A stretch of DNA of 64,000 bases, taken from NCBI GenBank assembly GCA_965261015.1, contig CBDHCC010000002.1, forward strand, positions 682,001 through 746,000. Reading direction: 5' to 3'. Each line of letters starts with the position of its first letter. The first letter of the stretch is position 1. The notes under the pieces are model-generated. The model worked only from the letters and a program-made list of their open reading frames with translations, ran no database searches and was not told where the DNA came from. The DNA comes from CBDHCC01 sp965261015 (GTDB lineage: Bacteria > Pseudomonadota > Alphaproteobacteria > Sphingomonadales > Sphingomonadaceae). Of this stretch, positions 32,564-41,083 are shown one piece after another. Both the position numbers and the translations under genes were made by a program.

Positions 32564-35146
32564 GTGAACAACCTCGTCATCGTCGAATCCCCGGCCAAGG
32601 CCAAGACCATCGAAGGCTATCTGGGGAAGGGCTACCGCGTGCTCGCCTCCTACGGCCATGTCCGCGACCTGCCGCCCAAGGACGGATCCGTCGATCCCGA
32701 CGACGGCTTCGCCATGCTGTGGCAGGTGTCGGCCGATCGGTCGAAGCAGCTCAAAGCCATCGGCGACGAGGCGAAGAAGGCCGACCGCCTGATCCTGGCG
32801 ACCGATCCCGATCGCGAGGGCGAGGCGATCAGCTGGCATGTGCGCGAGTGGCTGCGGGGCAAGAAGGCGCTGCCCGACGACGTGCAGCGCGTCACCTTCA
32901 ACGCGATCACCAAGCCCGCCGTCACGAAGGCGATGGCCGAACCCCGCGCGCTCGACGACGATCTGATCGACGCCTATCGGGCGCGCCGGGCGCTGGACTA
33001 CCTTGTCGGCTTCACCCTGTCCCCCGTTCTGTGGCGCAAGCTGCCGGGGGCCAAGTCGGCCGGCCGCGTGCAGTCGGTGGCGCTGCGCCTGGTGGTCGAC
33101 CGGGACCGCGACATCGAAGCCTTTGTACCGCAGGAATACTGGTCGGTCACCGCGCGGATGGAGGCGGACGGCACGCCGTTCACCGCTCGCCTGACGCGCT
33201 ACAACGGCGATAAGATCGAGCGGCTGACGATCGGCGACGGCGACACCGCGCAGTCGGCCAAGGCGGCGGTGGAGGCGGGCCGCTTCTCCGTCGCGTCGGT
33301 CGAGACCAAGCCCGCCACCCGCAACCCGCCGCCGCCCTTCACCACGTCGACCATCCAGCAGGAGGCCGCGCGCAAGCTGGGCTTTTCCGCCAGCCACACC
33401 ATGCGCGTCGCCCAGTCGCTCTACGAGGCGGGTGCGATCACCTACATGCGGACCGACGGCGTCAGCATGGATGGCGACGCCATCTCGGCCGCGCGCAAGG
33501 CGATCGCGGGCCGCTATGACGGCAGCTACGTCCCCGACAAGCCCCGGATGTACCAGACCAAGGCCAAGAACGCGCAGGAGGCGCACGAGGCGATCCGGCC
33601 CACCGACTTCTCCCGGGACCGGTTTGGGTCAAGCGACGATGCGCGGCTGTACGAACTCGTCTGGAAACGCGCGCTGGCAAGCCAGATGGCCTCGGCGCGC
33701 ATGGAGCGCACGGCGATCGAGCTGGTCGACGGCTCTGGCCGCCATGCCTTGCGCGCCACCGGCCAGGTCGTGCTCTTCCCGGGCTTCCTGGCGCTCTACG
33801 AGGAGGGGCGCGACGACAGCGCCGACGAGGACGCCGCGCGCCTGCCGATGCTGCGCGCCGGCGACACGCCGGCCAAGCATGGAGTCGATGCCGAACAACA
33901 CCACACCCAGCCGCCGCCGCGCTACTCCGAGGCCTCGCTGGTAAAGCGGCTGGAAGAGCTGGGCATCGGCCGCCCATCCACCTACGCCGCCACCCTGCAG
34001 GTGCTGAAGGACCGCGCCTATGTGCGCGTCGAAGCCAAGCGCTTCGTCGCAGAAGAGAGCGGCCGGCTGGTCACCGCCTTCTTGGAACGCTTCTTCCCCA
34101 ACACCGTCGCCTACGACTTCACCGCCGACCTGGAAGGCGAGCTGGACGACATCTCCGGCGGGCGGGCCGACTGGCAGGCGGTGCTCGCCGCCTGGTGGAA
34201 GACGTTCCAGCCGCGCGCGGCCGAGGTGATGGAGCAGCAGCCGTCCGAAGTGACCGCCGCGCTGGACGAGTTCCTGGGCGACTGGCTATTCCCGCCAAAG
34301 GCGGACGGGTCCGACCCGCGCCTGTGCCCGCGCTGCGGGGAGGGCCGGCTGGCGCTCCGGGGCAGTCGCAACGGGCCGTTCGTGGGCTGCTCCAACTATC
34401 CGGACTGCGCCTATACGCGGCAGTTCGTGGGCGGCGCGTCGGCGGACGCGGCCGTCGACGACACCGGCGAGATGGGTGTGCATCCCGAGAGCGGCGAGCC
34501 GGTGGTCCGCAAGACCGGCCGCTTCGGCCCCTATCTGGAAAGCACGGTCGGCGGCGAGGTGAAGCGCGCGTCGATCCCCGACGACATGGGCGAACTGACG
34601 CTCGACCTGGCGGTCCAGCTGTTGTCCCTGCCGCGCGTCATCGGCGCGCATCCGGAAACGGGCGAGCCCATCGAGGCGGCGATCGGCCGCTACGGCCCCT
34701 ATCTGCGCCACCAGGGGAAGTACGCCCGCCTCGCCAACACGGCGGAGGTCTTCGAGACCGGCATGAACGCCGCCGTCGCCAAGCTGGCCGATGCGGCCAA
34801 CCGGGGGCCGAAGCGGGGCACGCGCGAGCCGCTGAAGGTGTTGGGGCCGCACCCGGTGTCCGGCCTGGAGCTGAAGCTGATGGAAGGCCGCTACGGCGCC
34901 TACGTCACCGACGGCACGACCAACGCGACCGTGCCGAAGGGGATGGACGGCCAAGCGCTGGAACTGGACGAAGCGGTGCGGCTGGTGGACGAACGCGCCG
35001 CCAAGGCTCCGGCGAAGAAGACGCGCAAACCCGCCGCGAAGAAGACGGCCGCCAAGAAGCCTGCCACCAAGGCGAAGCCGGCCGCCAAAGCCAAACCGAA
35101 GGCGGCCAAGGCCCACAGCCGGACGTCCAGGACCGCCGATGGGTGA
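32564..35146 (+). CDS. topA: DNA topoisomerase I
   Basis: An 860-residue type IA topoisomerase relaxing negative supercoils. The TOPRIM domain starts with VIVESPAKAKTIEGYLG, and ATDPDREGEAISWHV holds the DxD-type metal site. The catalytic tyrosine is Y294 in ITYMRTDGVSM. A C-terminal zinc-ribbon element (CPRCGEGRL...GCSNYPDC) is followed by further topoisomerase repeats. It ends in a Lys/Ala-rich tail of about 45 residues (AKKTRKPAAKKTAAKK), a DNA-binding extension common in alphaproteobacteria. The start is GTG with AAGGA upstream. Its stop is 24 bases from the convergent oxidoreductase gene. Confidence 0.96.
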   Translation: MNNLVIVESPAKAKTIEGYLGKGYRVLASYGHVRDLPPKDGSVDPDDGFAMLWQVSADRSKQLKAIGDEAKKADRLILATDPDREGEAISWHVREWLRGKKALPDDVQRVTFNAITKPAVTKAMAEPRALDDDLIDAYRARRALDYLVGFTLSPVLWRKLPGAKSAGRVQSVALRLVVDRDRDIEAFVPQEYWSVTARMEADGTPFTARLTRYNGDKIERLTIGDGDTAQSAKAAVEAGRFSVASVETKPATRNPPPPFTTSTIQQEAARKLGFSASHTMRVAQSLYEAGAITYMRTDGVSMDGDAISAARKAIAGRYDGSYVPDKPRMYQTKAKNAQEAHEAIRPTDFSRDRFGSSDDARLYELVWKRALASQMASARMERTAIELVDGSGRHALRATGQVVLFPGFLALYEEGRDDSADEDAARLPMLRAGDTPAKHGVDAEQHHTQPPPRYSEASLVKRLEELGIGRPSTYAATLQVLKDRAYVRVEAKRFVAEESGRLVTAFLERFFPNTVAYDFTADLEGELDDISGGRADWQAVLAAWWKTFQPRAAEVMEQQPSEVTAALDEFLGDWLFPPKADGSDPRLCPRCGEGRLALRGSRNGPFVGCSNYPDCAYTRQFVGGASADAAVDDTGEMGVHPESGEPVVRKTGRFGPYLESTVGGEVKRASIPDDMGELTLDLAVQLLSLPRVIGAHPETGEPIEAAIGRYGPYLRHQGKYARLANTAEVFETGMNAAVAKLADAANRGPKRGTREPLKVLGPHPVSGLELKLMEGRYGAYVTDGTTNATVPKGMDGQALELDEAVRLVDERAAKAPAKKTRKPAAKKTAAKKPATKAKPAAKAKPKAAKAHSRTSRTADG

Positions 35147-35170
35147 ACCGGCCGCTCCGCCCGGCCGCGC

Positions 35171-35938
35171 CTAGATTCCCGCGTACCAGGCGTAGCCCGC
35201 CAGATCCTCCCACGTGCCACCGCCGCCGCCGCGCACGGTAGCCAGATCCTCCACCGCCTCGACCCGCTGGAGGTACTTCAGGTGCTTATACCCCAGCTGG
35301 CGCTCGATCCGCATCCGCAGCGGCGCGCCATTCGCGATGGCGAGCGGCTGGTCGTTCAGCCGGTGGGCGACGATCGTCTGGGGGTGGAAGGCGTCGACCA
35401 GGTCGACACTCTCATAATACGGTTCGCCGCCATACAAGTCCGAGGCGTGGAACACGATGTAGCGCGCCCGGTCCGACAGGCCGGACAGACGCAGCAGCAG
35501 GGCCAGCGGCACGCCCGTCCACTGGCCGATGGCGCTCCACCCCTCGACGCAGTCGTGGCGGGTGATCTGCGTGCGCTGCGGCATGGAGCGGAGCTGGTCG
35601 AGCCCGTAGGAGGCGGGCCGCTGGACCAGACCGTCGACCACCAGCCGCCAGTCGGCGAACTCGTTCGCCGCAGAGGCCCGATAGTCCGGCACGTCCGGCA
35701 TCCGGGTGCCGTTTGATCGGAAGATGGGAGAGCGGTCGGCCAAGCGGTATTCGGGGGCGAGCGCGCGGCGGTCGGTGATCGCCCGGTGGGAGCCGTAGGT
35801 ATAACGCTGCGCGCCCTTCAGCACCGCGTGGACGTCGGGCGACCCCAGGATCGCGTCGCAGCCGGATAGGGCCAGACCGCCACCCGCTACGCCCAGTCCG
35901 GTCAGCAAGCGTCGACGGTCCAGGATCAGGCCGTTCAC
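35171..35938 (-). CDS. Molybdopterin-dependent oxidoreductase (sulfite oxidase/MsrP-like), Tat signal
   Basis: A 255-residue protein of the sulfite-oxidase fold. The export signal has twin arginines (DRRRLLTGLGVAGGG) and ends with a lipobox-like LSGC, so it may be a Tat-exported lipoprotein. The Mo-ligating cysteine is in ITRHDCVEGWSAIGQWTGVPL. HASDLYGGEPYYES and GAPLRMRIERQLGYKHLKY match the rest of the domain. The GTG start overlaps the cytochrome stop as GTGA. It probably reduces or oxidises a periplasmic substrate, exchanging electrons with the cytochrome b encoded just upstream. It lacks the C-terminal dimerisation domain of true sulphite oxidases. Confidence 0.85.
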   Translation of the reverse strand: MNGLILDRRRLLTGLGVAGGGLALSGCDAILGSPDVHAVLKGAQRYTYGSHRAITDRRALAPEYRLADRSPIFRSNGTRMPDVPDYRASAANEFADWRLVVDGLVQRPASYGLDQLRSMPQRTQITRHDCVEGWSAIGQWTGVPLALLLRLSGLSDRARYIVFHASDLYGGEPYYESVDLVDAFHPQTIVAHRLNDQPLAIANGAPLRMRIERQLGYKHLKYLQRVEAVEDLATVRGGGGGTWEDLAGYAWYAGI

Positions 35939-36807
35939 GACGGGTCCTCCCCCTCGATCTTCCAGCGCCCGGTGACCATCGACCGCACCTCGTTCACCGG
36001 CCCGGCCAGGATCACCATCGCGATGTGCACCACGAAGAACGCCACCAGGCCCGCGGCCGCCAGAAAATGCAGCGAACGGGCCGACTGCCGCCCCCCGAAC
36101 AGGTCCAGCGTCCACCCGAAGGCGGCGTTGAGATTGGGCGACATCGTCAGCCCCGTGAGCACGATCAGCGGCAGCAACACGAACACCACGCCGATATAGC
36201 TGAACTTCTGCAGCACGTTGTAGCGGAGCGCCGCCTGCCCCTTTGGGAAGCGCAGCCGAGCGTGCGCGACGATGTCGGCCCAGATGTGGGCGGGTCGCCA
36301 TTCCTCCCGGCGGATCGACAGGTCGCGCCGGACATGACCGTTCAGCAGCGACCAGAGCATATAGGCGAGCAGCGACACGCCCAGGACCATCGCGAACGCC
36401 AGGTGCCACAGCCGCGCCTCCGACAGGGAATAGTCGCGCGGGATCGTCGCCCAGTCGGGGAATGCGTGACGCTGAACCACGCCGTTGCGATCCGTGTAAA
36501 CGCCCAGCGTCCCGGTCGTCGGCACGCGCACCGGGCCGGCCCGCAGGAAGCCGCGATCGCCCTCCGACCCGATCTCCAGCCAGGCGGTGTCGAAATTGGC
36601 CCCATATTGCCCCCAATAGAGGCGCGGATGCGCGTTGAAGATCATCAGACCGCTCATCAGCATCACCAGCAGCGTGAGCGCGGTCAGCCAATGCCACAGA
36701 CGGGTCGACAGCCGGTGGCGCTTGACCACCGTGCCCGGGGCGGGCGGGGTCACGGCGTCAGCCGCGCTGGAGGGGTCTTCGGACACCGGCGGAGTATCGG
36801 ACACCAC
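35935..36807 (-). CDS. Membrane cytochrome b561-type subunit (partner of the molybdoprotein)
   Basis: A protein of about 290 residues with four main membrane helices and histidines placed for two b haems: HRLSTRLWHWLTALTLLVMLMSG, LWHLAFAMVLGVSLLAYMLW, YIGVVFVLLPLIVLTGLTM and SLHFLAAAGLVAFFVVHIAMVIL. A ~70-residue periplasmic loop lies between the first two. It belongs to the cytochrome b561/Ni-Fe hydrogenase b-type group and probably connects the quinone pool to the molybdopterin subunit, with which it overlaps by 4 bases. The start is uncertain: GTG codons at 36802-36807 or TTG at 36820; none has a clear ribosome-binding site. Confidence 0.82.
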   Translation of the reverse strand: MVSDTPPVSEDPSSAADAVTPPAPGTVVKRHRLSTRLWHWLTALTLLVMLMSGLMIFNAHPRLYWGQYGANFDTAWLEIGSEGDRGFLRAGPVRVPTTGTLGVYTDRNGVVQRHAFPDWATIPRDYSLSEARLWHLAFAMVLGVSLLAYMLWSLLNGHVRRDLSIRREEWRPAHIWADIVAHARLRFPKGQAALRYNVLQKFSYIGVVFVLLPLIVLTGLTMSPNLNAAFGWTLDLFGGRQSARSLHFLAAAGLVAFFVVHIAMVILAGPVNEVRSMVTGRWKIEGEDPS

Positions 36808-36832
36808 GGGCCGGGCCGTCAATGCGTGAGGG

Positions 36833-38020
36833 TCAGCCGACGACGCCGCGCTGACGCAGCGCCGCGATGCGCTTCTCGTCATAGCCGATCGCGCGCAGCG
36901 CCCGTTCGCCATCGACGGGGCGCGCCATGGTCGGGGCCGGGCCGGGCGAGCGCGAATAGCGCGGCACCGGAGCCGGTTGGACAACCCCGCCCGCCGTCAC
37001 GAACGTCCCGCGCGCGCGATTGTGGGGATGGTCCGGCGCTTCCGCGAGCGACAGCACCGGGGCCACGCACGCGTCCGTGTGCTCCAGGACCTCGCACCAG
37101 CCGTCCCGCGTCCGGGTACGGAACACATCCGCCATCCGGTCCCGCAGCTCCGGCCAGCGATCGGGCGCCATCTGGGCGTCGAAATCGGGATCGTCCGCCA
37201 ACCCGACGGCCTGGCGGAGCTTGGCGTAGAATTGCGGCTCGATCGCGCCGACGGCGACGAACTTGCCGTCCGCGCATTCGTAGGTGTCGTAGAAGTGCGC
37301 GCCGGTGTCGAGCAGGTTCACCCCCCGCTCGTCGCGCCAAAGGCCCTGCGCCCGGAAGGTCCAGATCATCGACATCAGCGCCGCCGACCCGTCCGTCATC
37401 GCGCAGTCGATCACCTGACCCGCGCCACCGCCGCGCGCGTGCAGGATCGCCGAGACCATGCCCAGTGCCAGCACCATGCCGCCACCGCCGAAATCCCCCA
37501 CCATGTTGATGGGCGGCGTGGGCTTGCCTCCAACCCGCCCGAACGCGTGCAACGCACCCGACAGCGCGATGTAGTTGATGTCGTGCCCCGCATAGGGGGC
37601 ATAGGGTCCGTCCTGACCCCAGCCGGTCATCCGCCCGAACACCAGCTTCGGATTGGCGGCGATCAGCACGTCGGGACCCAGCCCCAGGCGCTCCATCACG
37701 CCGGGCCGAAACCCCTCGATCAGGCCGTCGGCCGAGCGGGCGAGGTCGCGCACCACCGCCAATCCGTCCGGGTCTTTCAGGTCCACAGCGATCCGCTGGC
37801 GCGAGCGGAGCAGGATGTCCTTGGCGGGGTCGCCGCCGGCCGCGGCGGGGGTGCCCGGCCGCTCGATCCGGATGACCTCCGCACCCTGGTCGGCCAGCAT
37901 CATGGCCGCGAACGGGCCGGGGCCGATCCCCGCCACCTCCACGATCCGCACGCCGGCGAGTGGCCCGGTCCGGCCCGCGGAGGTCGGGTCGTTGCCATCC
38001 GCCCGCGCTTGCCCGTCCAT
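36833..38020 (-). CDS. CaiB/BaiF CoA-transferase family protein, alpha-methylacyl-CoA racemase-like
   Basis: A 395-residue family III CoA-transferase relative that most resembles alpha-methylacyl-CoA racemase (AMACR/Mcr). The racemase-type residues are present: the His in YAGHDINYIALSGALHA, the Asp in MVGDFGGGGM and the Glu in DTYECADGKF. GFRPGVMERLGLGPDVL is the common family segment. AMACRs epimerise 2-methyl-branched acyl-CoAs in the breakdown of branched lipids. True CoA-transferases use a different catalytic Asp context, so racemase is preferred but not proven. It starts 110 bases downstream of the aldo/keto reductase and ends 25 bases before the cytochrome start. Confidence 0.85.
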   Translation of the reverse strand: MDGQARADGNDPTSAGRTGPLAGVRIVEVAGIGPGPFAAMMLADQGAEVIRIERPGTPAAAGGDPAKDILLRSRQRIAVDLKDPDGLAVVRDLARSADGLIEGFRPGVMERLGLGPDVLIAANPKLVFGRMTGWGQDGPYAPYAGHDINYIALSGALHAFGRVGGKPTPPINMVGDFGGGGMVLALGMVSAILHARGGGAGQVIDCAMTDGSAALMSMIWTFRAQGLWRDERGVNLLDTGAHFYDTYECADGKFVAVGAIEPQFYAKLRQAVGLADDPDFDAQMAPDRWPELRDRMADVFRTRTRDGWCEVLEHTDACVAPVLSLAEAPDHPHNRARGTFVTAGGVVQPAPVPRYSRSPGPAPTMARPVDGERALRAIGYDEKRIAALRQRGVVG

Positions 38021-38130
38021 TCGACCTCCTCACGTCGTCTCCGCGACCCCAGGCCCGGCGGACCGGGATTAGCCCGACGGGCGATCAGGCGCCAGTTGAT
38101 CCCGATGACGGTGCCCTGTCGGCGGCACGG

Positions 38131-39216
<1,086 letters not shown>

Positions 39217-39347
39217 CGCGGCGCACGGTCCTTTGGCTGGTGGAGGGCTTTGGCGAGGGACAACCCTATACGCCCGAGCCCCGGAGAGGAGCGGCAAAAA
39301 ATACGCGACCTCTCAACGGGTTCCGTCGCGCAAGCCGAGAGAGCGGG

Positions 39348-39893
39348 TCAGAAGCGCACCGCCACCGTGACCCCGCCGCCGCTGTGATCGCCCCAGGGCA
39401 CCAGATGGACGCGGTCGTCGCGCTTGTCGGTCAGCAGGAACCCGCCTGCGGTGCCGAGCGCGGCCCCGGCCACGACATCGTACCAATAGTGCTTGCGCGC
39501 CTCCACGCGCGCCACGCCCACGAAGCTGGCAACCGCGAAGGCGGGGACCCCCACTTGCCAGCCATAGCGGTTTTCCAGCGTCGCGGCGGACGCGAAGGAG
39601 ATGGAGGTGTGGCCGGATGGAAAGCTGTTGTTGTCGCTGCCGTCGGGCCGGCGCTCGTCGATCGCCTGTTTCAGCAGATAGGTCGTGCCCCCCGCCACGG
39701 CCAGGCTGCCGCCCGCCTCGGCCAATCCGCTCCAGTCCCGCTTGACCGTGGGCACGCCCAGCGCGGCGATCACCAGCACGTCGCGCCCGACGTCGCTGGC
39801 CGTCGCCCAGCCGGCGTCACCGGCCAGAGCGGGCGCGGGCATCGCCAGCCACAGGGGAAGGGTGCCGGACAGAACGCAACGCCGTGTCAGCAT
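39348..39893 (-). CDS. PAP2-family phosphatase
   Basis: A 181-residue secreted PAP2-family phosphatase. The signal peptide (VLSGTLPLWLAMPAPALA) precedes the three phosphatase motifs: KQAIDERRP, SFPSGHTS and VEARKHYWYDVVAG. Without multiple transmembrane helices it resembles the soluble class A acid phosphatase/PAP2 group rather than undecaprenyl pyrophosphatases. The substrate may be a lipid phosphate or a soluble phosphomonoester. The ATG at 39891-39893 begins the signal peptide. It lies 76 bases downstream of the lipoprotein gene. Confidence 0.88.
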   Translation of the reverse strand: MLTRRCVLSGTLPLWLAMPAPALAGDAGWATASDVGRDVLVIAALGVPTVKRDWSGLAEAGGSLAVAGGTTYLLKQAIDERRPDGSDNNSFPSGHTSISFASAATLENRYGWQVGVPAFAVASFVGVARVEARKHYWYDVVAGAALGTAGGFLLTDKRDDRVHLVPWGDHSGGGVTVAVRF

Positions 39894-39969
39894 GGTCGAA
39901 CTCCTCGCAGTCGTGCGATCCGCCCCTCCATCAAGGAAAGCCGTCCTGCCCTTATCGGAAGACCGTTCT

Positions 39970-40752
39970 TCAATCCGACGCTTTGAGATCGGCGGATTGG
40001 ATGTGCCATTGCCGGTCGGCGGCGGGTGCGGAGGGCACGGCGCTGCGACGCAGGGTGTAGGTGCCGGCAAAGCGCTGGCGGGTGCCGTCTTCCAATCGCG
40101 ACCGGACGGTGACGGGCACCGTCAGGTAGACAGATCCGGCAGCTCCGTGGGGCTCGCCGACCGTGCCGATCGCGACCTGGGCGGACGAGGTGTGCGAGAA
40201 CCCGCGCGAAAAGGCCGTGCGGGACTGACCGCTCGCCTGTCCCTCCTCCCCCCAAAGGCGGTAGGCGGCCCCGAAGTCGCGGCGGTCGATGGCGGCATAG
40301 TAGCGGCGCACGACGTCGGCCCCGGCCTGCGCGCTCTGACGGCTCGAAGCCTCCGCCCGCTCCGCCCCGGTGTCGCTCTGCGCGATGAAGGCTTCGCCGC
40401 GCGCGATCTCGTCCCGGATCATGGCGCAGCTGTTCGCCGCGTTGCACGGCGGCCTGGTGGCTGGCGAGACCTGACGGCAGGTGGCGACAAGCTTTTCGGC
40501 GGCGGCCTGCCCGATTTCGGCGGAACACGACCCAGTCGGCGTTCCGGCGCGTTCGCTCGGCGGCGAGGGCGCGTCCGACGGTGCGGCCGCGTCGAGCTCT
40601 TCGCGTCGCGGAGCGGAACCCCCGGTCCCGGACCCCGCCTCCTCCACACTCGCCGGCCGAGCGTCCTGGTCCGACTTCACCGGCGAGACGGACGACGATC
40701 CGCATCCGCTCAAGAGCAAGAGTGCGGCCGCGATGGCATTGGCACGTCTCAT
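39970..40752 (-). CDS. Lipoprotein of unknown function
   Basis: A 260-residue lipoprotein with a clear lipobox (LLLSGC, Cys17). A low-complexity Ser/Pro/Ala linker follows. A central part has four Cys (GSCSAEIG, VATCRQ, PPCNAANSCAM), perhaps two disulphides. The C-terminal half resembles an NTF2/SnoaL-like fold (DVVRRYYAAIDRRDFGAAYRLWGEEG), which is often a small-ligand-binding module. I recognise no named family. The ATG at 40750-40752 starts the signal sequence. It is transcribed away from the M3 peptidase. Confidence 0.75.
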   Translation of the reverse strand: MRRANAIAAALLLLSGCGSSSVSPVKSDQDARPASVEEAGSGTGGSAPRREELDAAAPSDAPSPPSERAGTPTGSCSAEIGQAAAEKLVATCRQVSPATRPPCNAANSCAMIRDEIARGEAFIAQSDTGAERAEASSRQSAQAGADVVRRYYAAIDRRDFGAAYRLWGEEGQASGQSRTAFSRGFSHTSSAQVAIGTVGEPHGAAGSVYLTVPVTVRSRLEDGTRQRFAGTYTLRRSAVPSAPAADRQWHIQSADLKASD

Positions 40753-41083
40753 CAACCGGCTCCCGCTATAGGTCGAACCCCCGTGATCCGGGCGTCGTCG
40801 TGGGTCAAGTCATGGCAGCCGCGACGTCGGGTCCTGCGCTTGCTGGCCGCACTCTCGACGCAGTGTCGATCGGGGGTGGCCCAGCCCATGCCCTCGCCGC
40901 CCGTCCCATCCGGCCGCTGGATCGTGGTGGGTACGGTTCCGCTCGCCCCCAACACTCTTTCACCGCCCGTCGGAGCGACTTATATCCTAACCACCACGAC
41001 ACGGGACGGCGGAGCGCAGATCCGAAAGGACAGGACGCTTCCCTGCGCCCGCGCGATCGCTTTTGCCGATAAGGATATCCGGG
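40753..41083. other. Intergenic region between divergent lipoprotein and dcp genes
   Basis: These 331 bases hold no convincing gene; the open frames across them are short and lack ribosome-binding sites. The plus side has a weak sigma-70-like candidate for the peptidase (TTCACC at 40959-40964, 16-base gap, TATATC at 40981-40986) and a good AAGGA just before the ATG at 41084. No hairpin terminator or repeat is evident. Confidence 0.5.

Noticed and set aside
32438..33586. Extension of the sulP frame upstream across topA
   Set aside because: This segment is antisense to the TopA catalytic core, and the SulP family begins at the ATG at 32437.
34286..35116. Long open frame on the minus strand opposite the end of topA
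   Set aside because: It has no ribosome-binding site and an unlikely His/Arg/Leu-rich composition. It is the antisense reflection of the very GC-rich topA Lys/Ala tail.
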